54,765 nucleotides of DNA from Archangium violaceum Cb vi76 (GTDB lineage: Bacteria; Myxococcota; Myxococcia; Myxococcales; Myxococcaceae): NCBI RefSeq assembly GCF_000733295.1, contig NZ_JPMI01000303.1, positions 1-54,765 on the forward strand, given 5' to 3'. Of the stretch, positions 34,095 through 43,600 are shown piece by piece (positions within the stretch are counted from its first letter, which is position 1; each line of letters opens with the position of its first letter). The notes beneath the pieces were generated by a model. The model was given only the letters and a program-made list of their open reading frames with translations. It made no database searches and was not told the origin of the DNA. The position numbers and the translations under genes are program-made.

Positions 34095-34100
34095 AAGCCC

Positions 34101-35465
34101 ATGCCCCTGCGCCTCTTCCTGCTTCCCCTGCTCGCCCCCGCGATCGCGGCGCTCGTCCTCTTCCTGCTGCTGGGTTGGCGGCTGGATGCGCTCTTCGTGT
34201 CGCTCGCCACCCTCGCCGGCTCCCTGCTGACGCTGTGGGCGGCCCGGGACGCGCTCAAGCGGCAGCTCCTCTCCCTCGCCCGCCAGGTCCGCACCCGAGC
34301 CGAGGGCGCCCCCTCCACCGGCAGCCGCGAGGACGAGCGGGACCGGCTCGAGGAGGTGGCCAACCTCCAGGGCGCCATCGACTCGCTCCACCAGCAGTTG
34401 TCCGCGCGCAATGCCGGCCTCAACCAGGAGTCGCGCACCCTCACCGCCGTGCTGGACGGCATGGCCGAGGGCATCTGGGTGACGGACGCCGAGGGCACGG
34501 TGGTGCGCCACAACGACGCCCTGCGCGACATGCTCCAGACGACGGGGGACATCATCGGCCAGCGCCCCCTGGCGCTCCTGCGCAATGACGCGCTCAACGA
34601 GGCCGTCATCCGCGCCTGCCGCGAGGGCGCCTCCACCCGCCTCGAGCTGCCGCTCGAGGGCCTGTTCTCCCGCACGCTCGCCATCCGGGTGACGCCCCTG
34701 GGCAAGGACCTGCCCGGCAGCGCCGCCGTCTTCCACGATGTCACCGAGCTGCGCCGGCTGGAGAAGGTGCGCAAGGACTTCGTCGCCAACGTCTCCCACG
34801 AGCTGCGCACCCCCATCACCGCCATCCGCGGCTACGCCGAGACGCTCCAGGGCGGCGCCCTCCAGGACGCCGTCATGGCCCCCAAGATGGTGGACATCAT
34901 CCACCGCCAGTCCGAGCGCCTCTCGGAGCTGGTGGAGGATCTGCTCGAACTGTCCCGGTTGGAGTCACGGGAAGTGAAGTTGCAGGTGACGGACGTGCCC
35001 CTGGCCGTCTCCACCTCCCGGGCCGCCGAGGTGGTCCGGCACAAGGCCCAGGGCAAGAAGATTACGGTCGAGTTGAACGTCCCCCCGGGGCTGATCGGCC
35101 GGGGAGACGAGCGGGGGCTGGAGCAGGTGCTCCTCAACCTGCTGGACAACGCGGTGAAGTACACGCCCGAGGGGGGCCGGGTGGTGGTGACGGGCGCTCT
35201 AGAGGAGGGGCGGTGCGTGGTGCACGTCCGGGACACCGGGGTCGGCATCGAGCCCAGGCACCTGGCCCGCATCTTCGAGCGCTTCTACCGGGTGGACAAG
35301 GGACGAAGCCGGGACATGGGGGGTACGGGCCTGGGCCTGTCCATCGTCAAGCACCTGATGAGCGCCATGGGGGGCGAGGTCCGGGTCGAGAGCCAACCAA
35401 ACGAGGGCTCTACCTTCACGATTTTCCTTCCAGCGGCGGTGCCCTCGGCCACGGCGACGGGTTAG
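34101..35465 (+). CDS. phoR: PhoR-like phosphate sensor histidine kinase
   Basis: 454 aa. Two TM segments at ~8-25 and ~30-46 with almost no periplasmic loop, as in PhoR; a PAS domain at ~112-215; HisKA with His233 in NVSHELRTPITA; HATPase with N-box LLNLLDNAVKYTPEGG, DTGVGI and GTGLGLSIVKH. Without an extracellular sensor it probably reads phosphate status through PstSCAB and PhoU encoded downstream. The only kinase of the island, though two PhoB-like regulators are present. Confidence 0.92.
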   Translation: MPLRLFLLPLLAPAIAALVLFLLLGWRLDALFVSLATLAGSLLTLWAARDALKRQLLSLARQVRTRAEGAPSTGSREDERDRLEEVANLQGAIDSLHQQLSARNAGLNQESRTLTAVLDGMAEGIWVTDAEGTVVRHNDALRDMLQTTGDIIGQRPLALLRNDALNEAVIRACREGASTRLELPLEGLFSRTLAIRVTPLGKDLPGSAAVFHDVTELRRLEKVRKDFVANVSHELRTPITAIRGYAETLQGGALQDAVMAPKMVDIIHRQSERLSELVEDLLELSRLESREVKLQVTDVPLAVSTSRAAEVVRHKAQGKKITVELNVPPGLIGRGDERGLEQVLLNLLDNAVKYTPEGGRVVVTGALEEGRCVVHVRDTGVGIEPRHLARIFERFYRVDKGRSRDMGGTGLGLSIVKHLMSAMGGEVRVESQPNEGSTFTIFLPAAVPSATATG

Positions 35466-35477
35466 GATGGGGCGGCC

Positions 35478-36431
35478 ATGCGGGTCGCCATCCTCGCCGA
35501 CATTCACGGGAACCTCCCCGCCTGCGAGGCCGTCCTCGAGGACATCGCCCGCGTCGCGCCCGATTACATCGTGGCCGCCGGGGACCTGGCCCTGCGGGGC
35601 TCGCACCCGCGCGAGACGGTGGAGCTGCTCTTCGATCGTTGCGATTCGATCCTCATGGGCAACACCGACTGCTACCTCGCCGGCCACTACCTGGGCGGGG
35701 CCTACCGCGAGCGGGACCACTGGAAGACGGAGCTGCTCCAGTGGACGAGGGATCAGCTCGGCGAGTCCTGGCTCAAGAAGCTGGGCGCCCTGCCCTTCTC
35801 CCAGCGCTACTCGCCGCGCAAGGGGCAGGATCTCTTCGTCTGCCACGCCAACCCGCGCAACCTCGAGGACTCGCTGGATCCCACGTTGGACGAGGCCACC
35901 GTCCGGCGCTACTTCCAGAACCTGGACGCGGCGGCGTGTGCCTTCGGCCACCTGCACTTCCCCTACCGGCGCCGCGTAGGCCGGTTGCTGATCGCCGACG
36001 TGGCCAGCGCCGGCATCCCGCGGGACGGCGACTTGCGCCCCGCCTACGGCGTCTTCACCTACACGCCCAAGGGCTGGCGCGTGCAGATCCGCCGCGTGCG
36101 CTACCCGGTGCGCAAGGCCACGCAGGCCCTCACCGCGCGCCGCGTGCCGGGCGGCCCGCTGCTCATCCACAAGCTCGTCGAGGCGCGCTATCGCCACCAC
36201 AAGGCGCTGATGGAGGCCGCGCGCCGCCACTCGGGACTGCCTCCGCCGGGCCCGGTGCTGCGCCCGCCTCCGGGGGCCAACATCCCCCACAGGCCCACGC
36301 CGCTGGAGCTGCCGGTCGTGGCCCCGCCCATGATGCTCAAGCAGGCCGCGGGCGACGAGGAGCGTCACCACGCCACCCCCGTCGACGAGGAGCCGACGCA
36401 GATCTCCGGCGTGTTGGATCTGGACGGCTGA
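35478..36431 (+). CDS. Calcineurin-like metallophosphoesterase
   Basis: 317 aa. Metal-binding motifs ILADIHGN (residues 5-12), AAGDLA, GNTD (61-64), CHANP and FGHLHFPY are all present, as in YfcE-type phosphodiesterases. The last ~80 residues are a Pro-rich, probably unstructured tail. Follows phoR by 12 nt and so belongs to the phosphate operon. Substrate unknown; cytosolic. Confidence 0.87.
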   Translation: MRVAILADIHGNLPACEAVLEDIARVAPDYIVAAGDLALRGSHPRETVELLFDRCDSILMGNTDCYLAGHYLGGAYRERDHWKTELLQWTRDQLGESWLKKLGALPFSQRYSPRKGQDLFVCHANPRNLEDSLDPTLDEATVRRYFQNLDAAACAFGHLHFPYRRRVGRLLIADVASAGIPRDGDLRPAYGVFTYTPKGWRVQIRRVRYPVRKATQALTARRVPGGPLLIHKLVEARYRHHKALMEAARRHSGLPPPGPVLRPPPGANIPHRPTPLELPVVAPPMMLKQAAGDEERHHATPVDEEPTQISGVLDLDG

Positions 36432-36485
36432 CGCGGGAACGTTGCTTGCCTCGCTGTCCCCGGCGGCCTACGCACGCGGCCCGCC

Positions 36486-36986
36486 ATGTCTTCTCACCAG
36501 ATGCCCCTGCTGCTCGTCCGCCATGCGGTGGCCGAAGACGTGCACCCCCTGGGTGACGAGGCCCGCGCCCTCACCGTCGAGGGCCGTGCCGCCTTCCGCA
36601 CCCACGCCCGCAAGCTGGCGCGCCTCACGCCCATGACGGGCATCGTCACCAGCCCGCTGGTGCGCGCGGTGCAGACCGCGGAGCTCCTCGCCGAGGCCTT
36701 CGGGCTGGGCCGCGTGGAGGTGCACCCCGCGCTGATTCCCCGCCACAGCGCCCCCAAGCGCATCCTCCACCTGGCGCGCGAGCTGGGCGCGGGGTGGATG
36801 CTGGTGGGCCACAACCCCTCCCTCACCCGCGCCGGTGCGCTCGCGCTGGACCTGGACGAGCTGCCTGGAAAATTGCGCAAGGGCGCCGCGCTCGCGCTCC
36901 ACCCCGAGGGGAAATATTTCACCCCCGCGTGGCTCGCGGCACCGGGCCGGGCCCTCGTGCGTTACAACGATTCCCACGCCAAGTAA
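36486..36986 (+). CDS. SixA-like histidine phosphatase
   Basis: 166 aa, histidine phosphatase fold: LLLVRHAVAED with the catalytic His, TSPLVRAVQTAELL, and second His in VGHNPSLTR. SixA removes phosphate from phosphohistidine on signalling proteins. Placement between PhoR and PhoB suggests it could act on the kinase; this is inference. ATG 36486. Confidence 0.87.
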   Translation: MSSHQMPLLLVRHAVAEDVHPLGDEARALTVEGRAAFRTHARKLARLTPMTGIVTSPLVRAVQTAELLAEAFGLGRVEVHPALIPRHSAPKRILHLARELGAGWMLVGHNPSLTRAGALALDLDELPGKLRKGAALALHPEGKYFTPAWLAAPGRALVRYNDSHAK

Positions 36987-36989
36987 CAG

Positions 36990-37007
36990 ATGTTACAGAG
37001 TTGTCGC
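36990..37007 (+). promoter_or_regulatory. PHO-box-like pair upstream of phoB
   Basis: ATGTTAC (36990-36996) and TTGTCGC (37001-37007) are separated by 4 bp. An overlapping palindrome TAACA-GA-TGTTA covers 36984-36995. It lies just after the SixA gene. Confidence 0.45.
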
Positions 37008-37056
37008 AGGCACGACACCCCAGTGCAAACGCCAGGGTCCAGAGTGCGCCGCCGCC

Positions 37057-37749
37057 ATGCCCCACGTCCTCATCGTCGATGACGAGCGCGATCTCGCCGA
37101 GCTCATTGATTTCAATCTCCGCGCCGCCGGGTTCTCCACCCGCGTGGCGCCCACGGGCGAGTCGGCGTTGTCCGCCGCCCGGGAGCAGCGCACGGACGTC
37201 GTCCTCCTGGATGTGATGTTGCCGGACATGTCCGGCGTGGACGTCTGCCGCCAGCTGCGCGCCGCCGCCAACACCCGTGACGTGCTCATCGTCATGCTCA
37301 CCGCCAAGGGCGAGGAGTCCGACCGCGTGCGTGGCTTCGAGGTGGGCGCCGACGACTACGTCACCAAGCCCTTCAGCGTCCGCGAGCTCGTCCTGCGGCT
37401 CAAGGCCATCCTCCGCCGCAGCGCTCCCGCCCGGGACGAGTCCGCGCCCGTGAAGCTCGGTCCCCTCACGCTCGACACCTCCGCCCACCGCTTCTACGTG
37501 GACGGCAAGGAGGTGCCGCTCACCGCGCTCGAGTTCCGCCTGCTCGAGTACCTGATGACGCGCGTGGGCCGCGTGCAGTCGCGCGAGCAGTTGCTGGAGG
37601 AGGTGTGGGGCCTGTCGAGCAACCTGGAGACGCGCACCATCGACACGCACGTCATGCGCCTGCGCGACAAGCTGGGGCCCGCCCGCGCCTACCTGGAGAC
37701 GGTGCGCGGCGTGGGCTACCGCATCGTCGAGCCCGGCATGGCGTGTTGA
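37057..37749 (+). CDS. phoB: Phosphate regulon response regulator PhoB (second copy)
   Basis: 230 aa. Receiver with Asp52 and Lys104 (VTKPFSVREL) and a C-terminal winged helix (TIDTHVMRLRDKLG, ETVRGVGYRIVEPG). Directly upstream of pstSCAB-phoU. ATG 37057 follows a 70-nt leader with a PHO-box-like pair. Compared with the first copy, receiver helices and loops differ, so the two may differ in target promoters or kinase response. Confidence 0.93.
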   Translation: MPHVLIVDDERDLAELIDFNLRAAGFSTRVAPTGESALSAAREQRTDVVLLDVMLPDMSGVDVCRQLRAAANTRDVLIVMLTAKGEESDRVRGFEVGADDYVTKPFSVRELVLRLKAILRRSAPARDESAPVKLGPLTLDTSAHRFYVDGKEVPLTALEFRLLEYLMTRVGRVQSREQLLEEVWGLSSNLETRTIDTHVMRLRDKLGPARAYLETVRGVGYRIVEPGMAC

Positions 37750-37763
37750 GCGTCGTTGCGCAT

Positions 37764-37839
37764 TTGTCACGCTCCTTCCGTCAAACAGCCACAGACGGCG
37801 CATACAGGGTGCCTACCGTTGTTCCACAACGCGTGGAAC
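37764..37839 (+). promoter_or_regulatory. pstS control region
   Basis: TTGTCAC (37764-37770) and CAGCCAC (37786-37792) are 22 bp apart, two PHO-box periods, with a degenerate middle unit. Downstream, GTTCCAC-N5-GTGGAAC (37821-37839) is a perfect inverted repeat 18 nt before ATG 37858. Confidence 0.4.
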
Positions 37840-37857
37840 AGACCGGGAGACATCCAC

Positions 37858-38676
37858 ATGAAGACGTTCATCGCTTCGATCGCCGCCGTGCTGCTGCTGG
37901 CCCTCCCCGGCGCGGCGCGCGCGGGCACCGTCACCGTCAAGGGCTCGGACACCATGGTCCTCCTCGGCCAGCGCTGGGCCGAGGAGTTCATGAAGAAGAA
38001 TCCCAACACCCGGTTGCAGGTGACGGGTGGCGGCTCGGGCACCGGCCTGGCGTCCCTGATCAACGGCACCACGGACATCGCCATGTCCAGCCGCCCCATG
38101 AAGAAGGCCGAGGACGACAAGCTGCGCTCCATCAAGGCCACCCCCACGCAGCTCTCCGTGGCCAGGGACGGCGTCACCTTCTACGTCCACGAGTCCAACC
38201 CGGTGGGCTCCCTCACCCAGGAGCAGCTCAAGGGCATCTACCTGGGCGACATCACCAACTGGAAGGAAGTGGGCGGCAAGGACGCCCCCATCGTCGTCTA
38301 CTCGCGTGAGAACTCCTCGGGCACCTACGTGTTCGTGAAGGACAACGTGCTCGACGGCGAGGACTACGCCGCCAGCGCCCAGACGCTGCCCGGCACCGCC
38401 GCGGTGGTGAACGCCGTGGCCAAGGAGAAGAACGGCATCGGCTACGGCGGCGCCGCCTACGCCAAGGGCATCAAGGAGCTGAAGGTCAAGAAGGGCAACG
38501 AGGAGATCGAGCCCACCGAGGCCAACATCAAGAGCGGCAAGTACCCGCTCTCGCGCGACCTCTACTTCTACCTGCGCAACGCGCCGGCCGGCGAGGTGAA
38601 GGCCTTCATCGACTTCGCCCTGTCCCCCGAGGGCCAGGCCATCGTCACCAAGGTGGGCTACTTCCCGGTGAAGTAG
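37858..38676 (+). CDS. pstS: Periplasmic phosphate-binding protein
   Basis: 272 aa. Sec signal ending ALPGAARA (about residue 22), then the PstS core: KGSDTMVLLGQRWAEEF, GGGSGTGLASLINGTTDIAM and SRENSSGTYVFVKDNVL, which supply phosphate ligands. Delivers phosphate to PstCA. First gene of pstSCAB-phoU. Slightly short, typical of the compact delta-proteobacterial type. Confidence 0.95.
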   Translation: MKTFIASIAAVLLLALPGAARAGTVTVKGSDTMVLLGQRWAEEFMKKNPNTRLQVTGGGSGTGLASLINGTTDIAMSSRPMKKAEDDKLRSIKATPTQLSVARDGVTFYVHESNPVGSLTQEQLKGIYLGDITNWKEVGGKDAPIVVYSRENSSGTYVFVKDNVLDGEDYAASAQTLPGTAAVVNAVAKEKNGIGYGGAAYAKGIKELKVKKGNEEIEPTEANIKSGKYPLSRDLYFYLRNAPAGEVKAFIDFALSPEGQAIVTKVGYFPVK

Positions 38677-38702
38677 TCCTCCGGGACGAGTTGCCTGGAA
38701 TG

Positions 38703-38731
38703 AAGCCACGAGCGCGTCACGCGATTGTCAC
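38703..38731 (+). promoter_or_regulatory. PHO-box-like triplet upstream of pstC
   Basis: AAGCCAC (38703), GCGTCAC (38714) and TTGTCAC (38725) start 11 bp apart. It is 16 nt before the pstC start, so it may support a second internal promoter between pstS and pstC. Confidence 0.6.
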
Positions 38732-38746
38732 ACGGGGCTCGAGAAC

Positions 38747-39766
38747 ATGATGGATAGACAGGTAGCCATGCAGAGTCAGGGTCTCGTGGAAACAGCGCCC
38801 GTGGCACCGCGGCTGTCCTCGGCCGCCCGGCGCCGGCAGATCCGCGAGAAGGTCATCGCCGGAATCATCACGGCGGCGGCCTTCACGGGAATCGCCGCGC
38901 TGGTGCTCATCCTCGTCTTCATCGCGAAGGAGGCCCTGACGCTCTTCCTGGACGCCCACGCCCGCGAGGAGGCGAGCCTGTCCAAGATGTTCCTGCCACA
39001 GGTGGTGCGGGCCAACCGCCCGCCGGCCTTCGTGTGGCAGCCGGTGTCCAACGTGCCGAAGGTGAGCATGATTCCGCTCTTCATCGGCACGCTGAAGACG
39101 ACGCTGGTGTCCATGGTGGTGGCGGTGCCGGTGGGGGTGGCGGGCGCGCTGTACGCGGCCGAGTTCGCGCCCCGGCGGCTGCGCGAGGTGCTCAAGCCCA
39201 CCATCGAGCTGCTGGCGGGCATTCCCTCGGTGGTGCTGGGCTTCTTCGCGCTGATGGTGCTGGCCACCTTCCTGCAGGACACCTTCGGGCTGCCCACGCG
39301 CCTCAACGCGGTGGTGGCGGGCCTGGGCCTGGCGCTGGCCATCGTCCCCGTCATCTTCACGGTGTCCGAGGACGCGCTCACGGCGGTGCCCCGCAGCTAC
39401 CGCGAGGCCTCGCTCGCGTTGGGCGCCACGCCCTGGGAGACGGCCTGGAAGGTGGTGCTCCCGGCGGCGGCCCCCGGCATCCTCGCCGCGTGCGTGCTGG
39501 GCTTCGGCCGCGCCATCGGCGAGACGATGATCGTCCTGATGGCCTCGGGCAACGCGGCCATCGTGTCGTGGAACTTCACGGACTCGGTGCGCTCCATGTC
39601 CGCCACCATCGCCGCGGAGATGGGCGAGGTGGTGGTGGGCAGCCCGCACTACTCGCTCCTGTTCTTCATCGGCGTGGAGCTCTTCCTCTTCACCTTCGTC
39701 CTCAACATGGTCGCCTCCACCTGGACCCGGCGGGTCCTCAAGCGGCTGACGGGAGCGGGCGCGTGA
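38747..39766 (+). CDS. pstC: Phosphate ABC transporter permease PstC
   Basis: 339 aa with six TM helices and the EAA loop for PstB contact (ASLALGATPWETAWKVVLPAA). Start could be ATG 38747, 38750 or 38768 (after AGGTAG). Overlaps pstA (GTGA). The large periplasmic loop with FVWQPVSNVPKVSMIPLFIG is typical. Confidence 0.94.
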   Translation: MMDRQVAMQSQGLVETAPVAPRLSSAARRRQIREKVIAGIITAAAFTGIAALVLILVFIAKEALTLFLDAHAREEASLSKMFLPQVVRANRPPAFVWQPVSNVPKVSMIPLFIGTLKTTLVSMVVAVPVGVAGALYAAEFAPRRLREVLKPTIELLAGIPSVVLGFFALMVLATFLQDTFGLPTRLNAVVAGLGLALAIVPVIFTVSEDALTAVPRSYREASLALGATPWETAWKVVLPAAAPGILAACVLGFGRAIGETMIVLMASGNAAIVSWNFTDSVRSMSATIAAEMGEVVVGSPHYSLLFFIGVELFLFTFVLNMVASTWTRRVLKRLTGAGA

Positions 39767-40677
39767 AGCAGCACACCTTCCGCCGGGCCGTGGGCGGCGC
39801 GCTCACGTCCCTCACCGGCCTCGCCGCGCTGCTCATCGTGGCCATGCTGGCCATCATCCTCTTCGACGTGGTCCGCGGCGGCATCGGCCACGTCTCCTGG
39901 TCCTTCCTCAGCCAGCCGCCCTCCGACGGAATGATGGCGGGCGGCATCTTCCCCGCGCTCTACGGCACGGCGGCGCTCACCCTGCTGATGACGCTGGCGG
40001 TGATGCCGGTGGGCGTGCTGACGGCGGTGTACCTGCACGAGTACGCGCCCCCGGGCTCCCGGCTGGCGGCCGCGGTGCGCATCGCCGTGGTCAACCTCGC
40101 GGGCGTGCCCTCCATCGTCTTCGGCCTCTTCGGCCTGGGCTTCTTCATCCACTTCGTCGGCGGGAGCATGGACCGGCTGCTCGGCTACCAGGAGCTGAAC
40201 TGGGGCCAGCCGGGCATCCTCTGGGCCTCGCTCACCCTGGCCGTGCTGACGCTGCCGGTGGTCATCGTCTCCACCGAGGAGGCGCTGCGCGCGGTCCCCA
40301 TGGACCACCGCACCGCGAGCCTCGCGCTGGGCGCCACCCGCTCCCAGACGCTGGCCCGGGTGGTGCTGCCGGGCGCGCTGCCGGGCATCCTCACCGGCAC
40401 CGTGCTGGCCGTCTCCCGGGGCGCGGGCGAGGTGGCCCCCATCCTCTTCACCGGCGCCGCCTACTTCCTCCCGGACCTCCCCGACACGCTGAACTCCCAG
40501 TTCATGCACCTGGGCTACCACACGTACGTGCTGGCCACGCAGTCTCCGGACGTGGAGGCCACCCGGCCCCTGCTGTACGCCACGGTGCTCGTCCTGCTCG
40601 CCCTCACCTTCGTCCTCAACCTCGTCGCGGTGCTCATCCGCGCCCGCACCCGCCGGCGCGCCTCCGCGTCCCACTGA
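39763..40677 (+). CDS. pstA: Phosphate ABC transporter permease PstA
   Basis: 304 aa, six TM helices, EAA loop ASLALGATRSQTLARVVLPG. The start is GTG 39763 (VKQHTFRRAVGG), overlapping the pstC TGA by two bases, so translation is coupled. Forms the membrane channel with PstC. Confidence 0.94.
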   Translation: MKQHTFRRAVGGALTSLTGLAALLIVAMLAIILFDVVRGGIGHVSWSFLSQPPSDGMMAGGIFPALYGTAALTLLMTLAVMPVGVLTAVYLHEYAPPGSRLAAAVRIAVVNLAGVPSIVFGLFGLGFFIHFVGGSMDRLLGYQELNWGQPGILWASLTLAVLTLPVVIVSTEEALRAVPMDHRTASLALGATRSQTLARVVLPGALPGILTGTVLAVSRGAGEVAPILFTGAAYFLPDLPDTLNSQFMHLGYHTYVLATQSPDVEATRPLLYATVLVLLALTFVLNLVAVLIRARTRRRASASH

Positions 40678-40686
40678 CACCGAGCC

Positions 40687-41466
40687 ATGTCCCCCTCCCC
40701 CGCCGTCCCCGCGCGCATCAAGATGGAGGCGCGCCAGCTCTCCCTCCTCTACGGCTCCAAGGTGGCCGTGAAGGAGGTGAGCCTCGCGCTGCCCGAGCAC
40801 CAGGTCACCGCCCTCATCGGCCCCTCCGGCTGCGGCAAGTCCACCTTCCTGCGCTCGCTCAACCGGATGAACGATCTCATCCCCGGCGCCAGCCACCAGG
40901 GCACCGTGCTGCTGGACGGCACCAGCATCCATGACCGCCACGTGGACGTGGTGGACCTGCGCCGCCGCGTGGGCATGGTCTTCCAGAAGTCCAACCCCTT
41001 CCCGAAAACCATTTTCGAGAACGTGGCCTATGGCCTGCGCGTGGGCGGGATGAAGGACAAGGCGGACATCGCCGCGCGCGTGGAGAAGTCCCTCAAGGGC
41101 GGCGCGCTCTGGGACGAGGTGAAGGACCGCCTCAACGACAGCGCCCTGAGCCTGTCCGGCGGCCAGCAGCAGCGCCTGTGCATCGCGCGCGCCCTGGCCG
41201 TGGAGCCCGAGGTGCTCCTCATGGACGAGCCCGCCAGCGCCCTCGACCCGATCGCCACGGCGAAGATCGAGGAGCTCATCCACGAGCTGAAGGAGCGCTA
41301 CACCATCGCCATCGTCACCCACAACATGCAGCAGGCGGCACGGGTGAGCGACCGCACCGCTTTCTTCTACATGGGCGAGCTGGTGGAATGCGGTCCCACC
41401 GAGCAGATCTTCACCAACCCGCGCGAGAAGCGCACCGAGGACTACGTCACCGGGAAGTTCGGGTAG
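40687..41466 (+). CDS. pstB: Phosphate ABC transporter ATPase PstB
   Basis: 259 aa. Walker A GPSGCGKS (45-52), family block [20 protein letters not shown], signature [16 protein letters not shown], Walker [14 protein letters not shown], and switch His in [13 protein letters not shown]. Powers phosphate import and, with PhoU and PhoR, signals phosphate sufficiency. ATG 40687, 9 nt after pstA. Confidence 0.96.
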   Translation: MSPSPAVPARIKMEARQLSLLYGSKVAVKEVSLALPEHQVTALIGPSGCGKSTFLRSLNRMNDLIPGASHQGTVLLDGTSIHDRHVDVVDLRRRVGMVFQKSNPFPKTIFENVAYGLRVGGMKDKADIAARVEKSLKGGALWDEVKDRLNDSALSLSGGQQQRLCIARALAVEPEVLLMDEPASALDPIATAKIEELIHELKERYTIAIVTHNMQQAARVSDRTAFFYMGELVECGPTEQIFTNPREKRTEDYVTGKFG

Positions 41467-41486
41467 GAGCGAGGGAGAGCGGGCAC

Positions 41487-42179
41487 ATGCCGTCGACACA
41501 TACGGACAAGGCATTCGAGGCGGACCTCAGGGACCTGCGCGAGAAGCTGCTGGCCATGGGCGCCAAGGTGGAGGCACTCATCGCGGACAGCATGCGCGCG
41601 CTCATCGATCGCGACTCGCCCCTGGCCGAGCGCGTCATCCAGGCGGACAAGGAGGTCAACCGCCTGGAGGTGGAGATCGACGAGACGTGCCGCCGCATCC
41701 TCGCGCTGCGCCAGCCGGCCGCGAGCGACTTGCGCCTCATCACCACCGCGCTGAAGATCGTCACCGACCTGGAGCGCATTGGCGACCTGGCGGTGAACAT
41801 CGCCGAGCGCGCCAAGGACCTCAACGAGGCCCCTCCCCTCAAGCCCTACGTGGACACGCCCCGCCTGGCCGAGCTGGCCCAGCAGCAGGTGAAGCGCGCC
41901 CTGGATGCCTTCGTCTCCTCGGACGTGGCCAAGGCCGAGGTCGTCCTCAAGGAGGACGAGCACCTGGATGTCCTCTACTTGAAGATATTCAACGAGCTGC
42001 TCGGCTACATGATGGAGGACTCGAAGAACATCCGCCGCGCCACCGCGCTGATGTTCATCGCCAAGCACCTCGAGCGCATTGGCGACCACGCCACCAACGT
42101 GGCGGAGATGGTCGTCTACATGGTTCGCGGCACCGACATCCGCCACCCGCGCAGCCGCAACCTGACGACCGCCACCTGA
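41487..42179 (+). CDS. phoU: Phosphate transport regulator PhoU
   Basis: 230 aa of two three-helix repeats, each with the metal-binding motif ERIGDLAVNIAERA and ERIGDHATNVAEM. Links the PstSCAB state to PhoR inhibition. ATG 41487 with GAGGGAGAG 7 nt upstream; last gene of the pst operon. Confidence 0.95.
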   Translation: MPSTHTDKAFEADLRDLREKLLAMGAKVEALIADSMRALIDRDSPLAERVIQADKEVNRLEVEIDETCRRILALRQPAASDLRLITTALKIVTDLERIGDLAVNIAERAKDLNEAPPLKPYVDTPRLAELAQQQVKRALDAFVSSDVAKAEVVLKEDEHLDVLYLKIFNELLGYMMEDSKNIRRATALMFIAKHLERIGDHATNVAEMVVYMVRGTDIRHPRSRNLTTAT

Positions 42180-42337
42180 CACTCGCCGCCTGACGCAGGA
42201 GGTCATGCCCCTGCGCCGTCACTGGAATTTCTCCTAGCGGACAGGCAAGCGTCACACCGGGACTTTGGGCTTCGGGAACGCAGCGGGTAGGATGCGCGGC
42301 CGAAAGCGTCCCCCGCTTCAGGAGACAGCCCGCGCCC

Positions 42338-43597
42338 ATGAACCACGCGCTCAGCCTCACCCTGCTCACCTTCGCCGGCATTGGAGCCTTCGTCCTCGGC
42401 GTCCAACTCTTCTTCGTGCTGCGCCGGCAGTGGAGCTTGTCCCGAGCCCCCGCTCCGGTGTCCAGCGGCGCGCCTCCGGCGGGCATCTCCATCCTCAAGC
42501 CCCTGTGCGGCGTGGATGACGATCTGGAGGCCAACCTGGCGTGCTTCGCCACGCTCGGCTACCCGGTCTACGAGGTGATCCTCGGCGTGAAGGACACCCG
42601 GGACCCGGCCTATCAGGTAGCCCAGGCGGCCGTGGCGCGCTGGCCCAAGGTCATGCGCCTGGAGCTGCAGCACGGCGAGCCCGGCCTCAACCCCAAGGTG
42701 AATCAGCTCATCACCCTGGCGGGCGCGGCCCGGTACGACATCCTGCTCATCAGCGACTCCAACACGCGCGTGGAGCCGGACTACCTGCATGAAATCTCCC
42801 GCACCTTCGAGGACCCGGAGGTGGGCTGTATCTCCCACCCCGTGAGCGGCATTGGCGAGCAGTCGCTGGGCTCGCTGATGGACAACCTGTACCAGTGCAC
42901 CACCACGGGCGCGGGGCAGATCGCCGCGAAGCAGGCCGCGAACCAGGACATCGTCGTGGGCAAGTCCATGGCGCTGCGCCGCGAGGTGCTGGAGGCGCTG
43001 GGCGGCTTCTACTCGGTGCGCAACGTGTTGGCCGAGGACTTCGTCATCGGCCGGTGGGTGACGCGCGGCCTGGGCAAGCGCGCCGTGGTGGCACGGGCCC
43101 CCGTGTACAACGTGTCGCAGAAGAAGAGCGTCTCGGCCTTCTTCAAGCGCTACATCCGCTGGTGCATCATCCACCACTCCTGCATCCCCACGCCGGTGTA
43201 CCTGTCGCAGTCGCTGCTCAACCCCATGCCGTGGGCCCTGCTGGGCGCCGTGTTCGAGCCCTCGCTCCGGGCGCTCGCGGTGGTGACGGGTGTGACGGCG
43301 GCCAAGCTCATCCACGACGTGACCGTCTTCCGGGTGCTGCGACCCGGGCAGCCCATGCCCTCCATGACGGTGCCGGCGGTGCTGCTCAAGGACGTGCTGC
43401 TCTTCGTGGCCTGGGTGAACGGACTGTTCGCCCGCTCGGTGGACTGGCGCGGCAACAAGCTGCGCGTGATGGCCGGCTCCAAGCTGATTCCGCCCGCGGG
43501 CACCCCGGTGCAGCCGCTGCCCACCCCCGAGGAGGTTGCCGGCGCCAAGCCCGAGGCCGACTCCGAGGCCGACTCCAAGGAACTGCTCGTCGGCTGA
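42338..43597 (+). CDS. Ceramide-glucosyltransferase-like (GT21/HpnI-type) glycosyltransferase
   Basis: 419 aa. N-terminal TM helix (7-28), then a GT-A fold with the family motifs GISILKPLCGVDDDLEANL, ISDSNTRV (D2), LAEDFVIGR (D3) and YIRW (Q/RxxRW); two or three C-terminal TM segments; Glu/Asp tail. Expected to move a sugar onto a lipid such as ceramide or a hopanoid. Lies between phoU and a metallophosphoesterase with PHO-box repeats, so glycolipid synthesis under phosphate starvation is a reasonable inference. Confidence 0.85.
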   Translation: MNHALSLTLLTFAGIGAFVLGVQLFFVLRRQWSLSRAPAPVSSGAPPAGISILKPLCGVDDDLEANLACFATLGYPVYEVILGVKDTRDPAYQVAQAAVARWPKVMRLELQHGEPGLNPKVNQLITLAGAARYDILLISDSNTRVEPDYLHEISRTFEDPEVGCISHPVSGIGEQSLGSLMDNLYQCTTTGAGQIAAKQAANQDIVVGKSMALRREVLEALGGFYSVRNVLAEDFVIGRWVTRGLGKRAVVARAPVYNVSQKKSVSAFFKRYIRWCIIHHSCIPTPVYLSQSLLNPMPWALLGAVFEPSLRALAVVTGVTAAKLIHDVTVFRVLRPGQPMPSMTVPAVLLKDVLLFVAWVNGLFARSVDWRGNKLRVMAGSKLIPPAGTPVQPLPTPEEVAGAKPEADSEADSKELLVG

Positions 43598-43600
43598 CGG

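Noticed and set aside
39649-41514. 621-codon minus-strand frame opposite pstC-pstA-pstB
   Set aside because: Antisense shadow of well-recognised genes; composition dominated by His, Gly, Arg and Gln.
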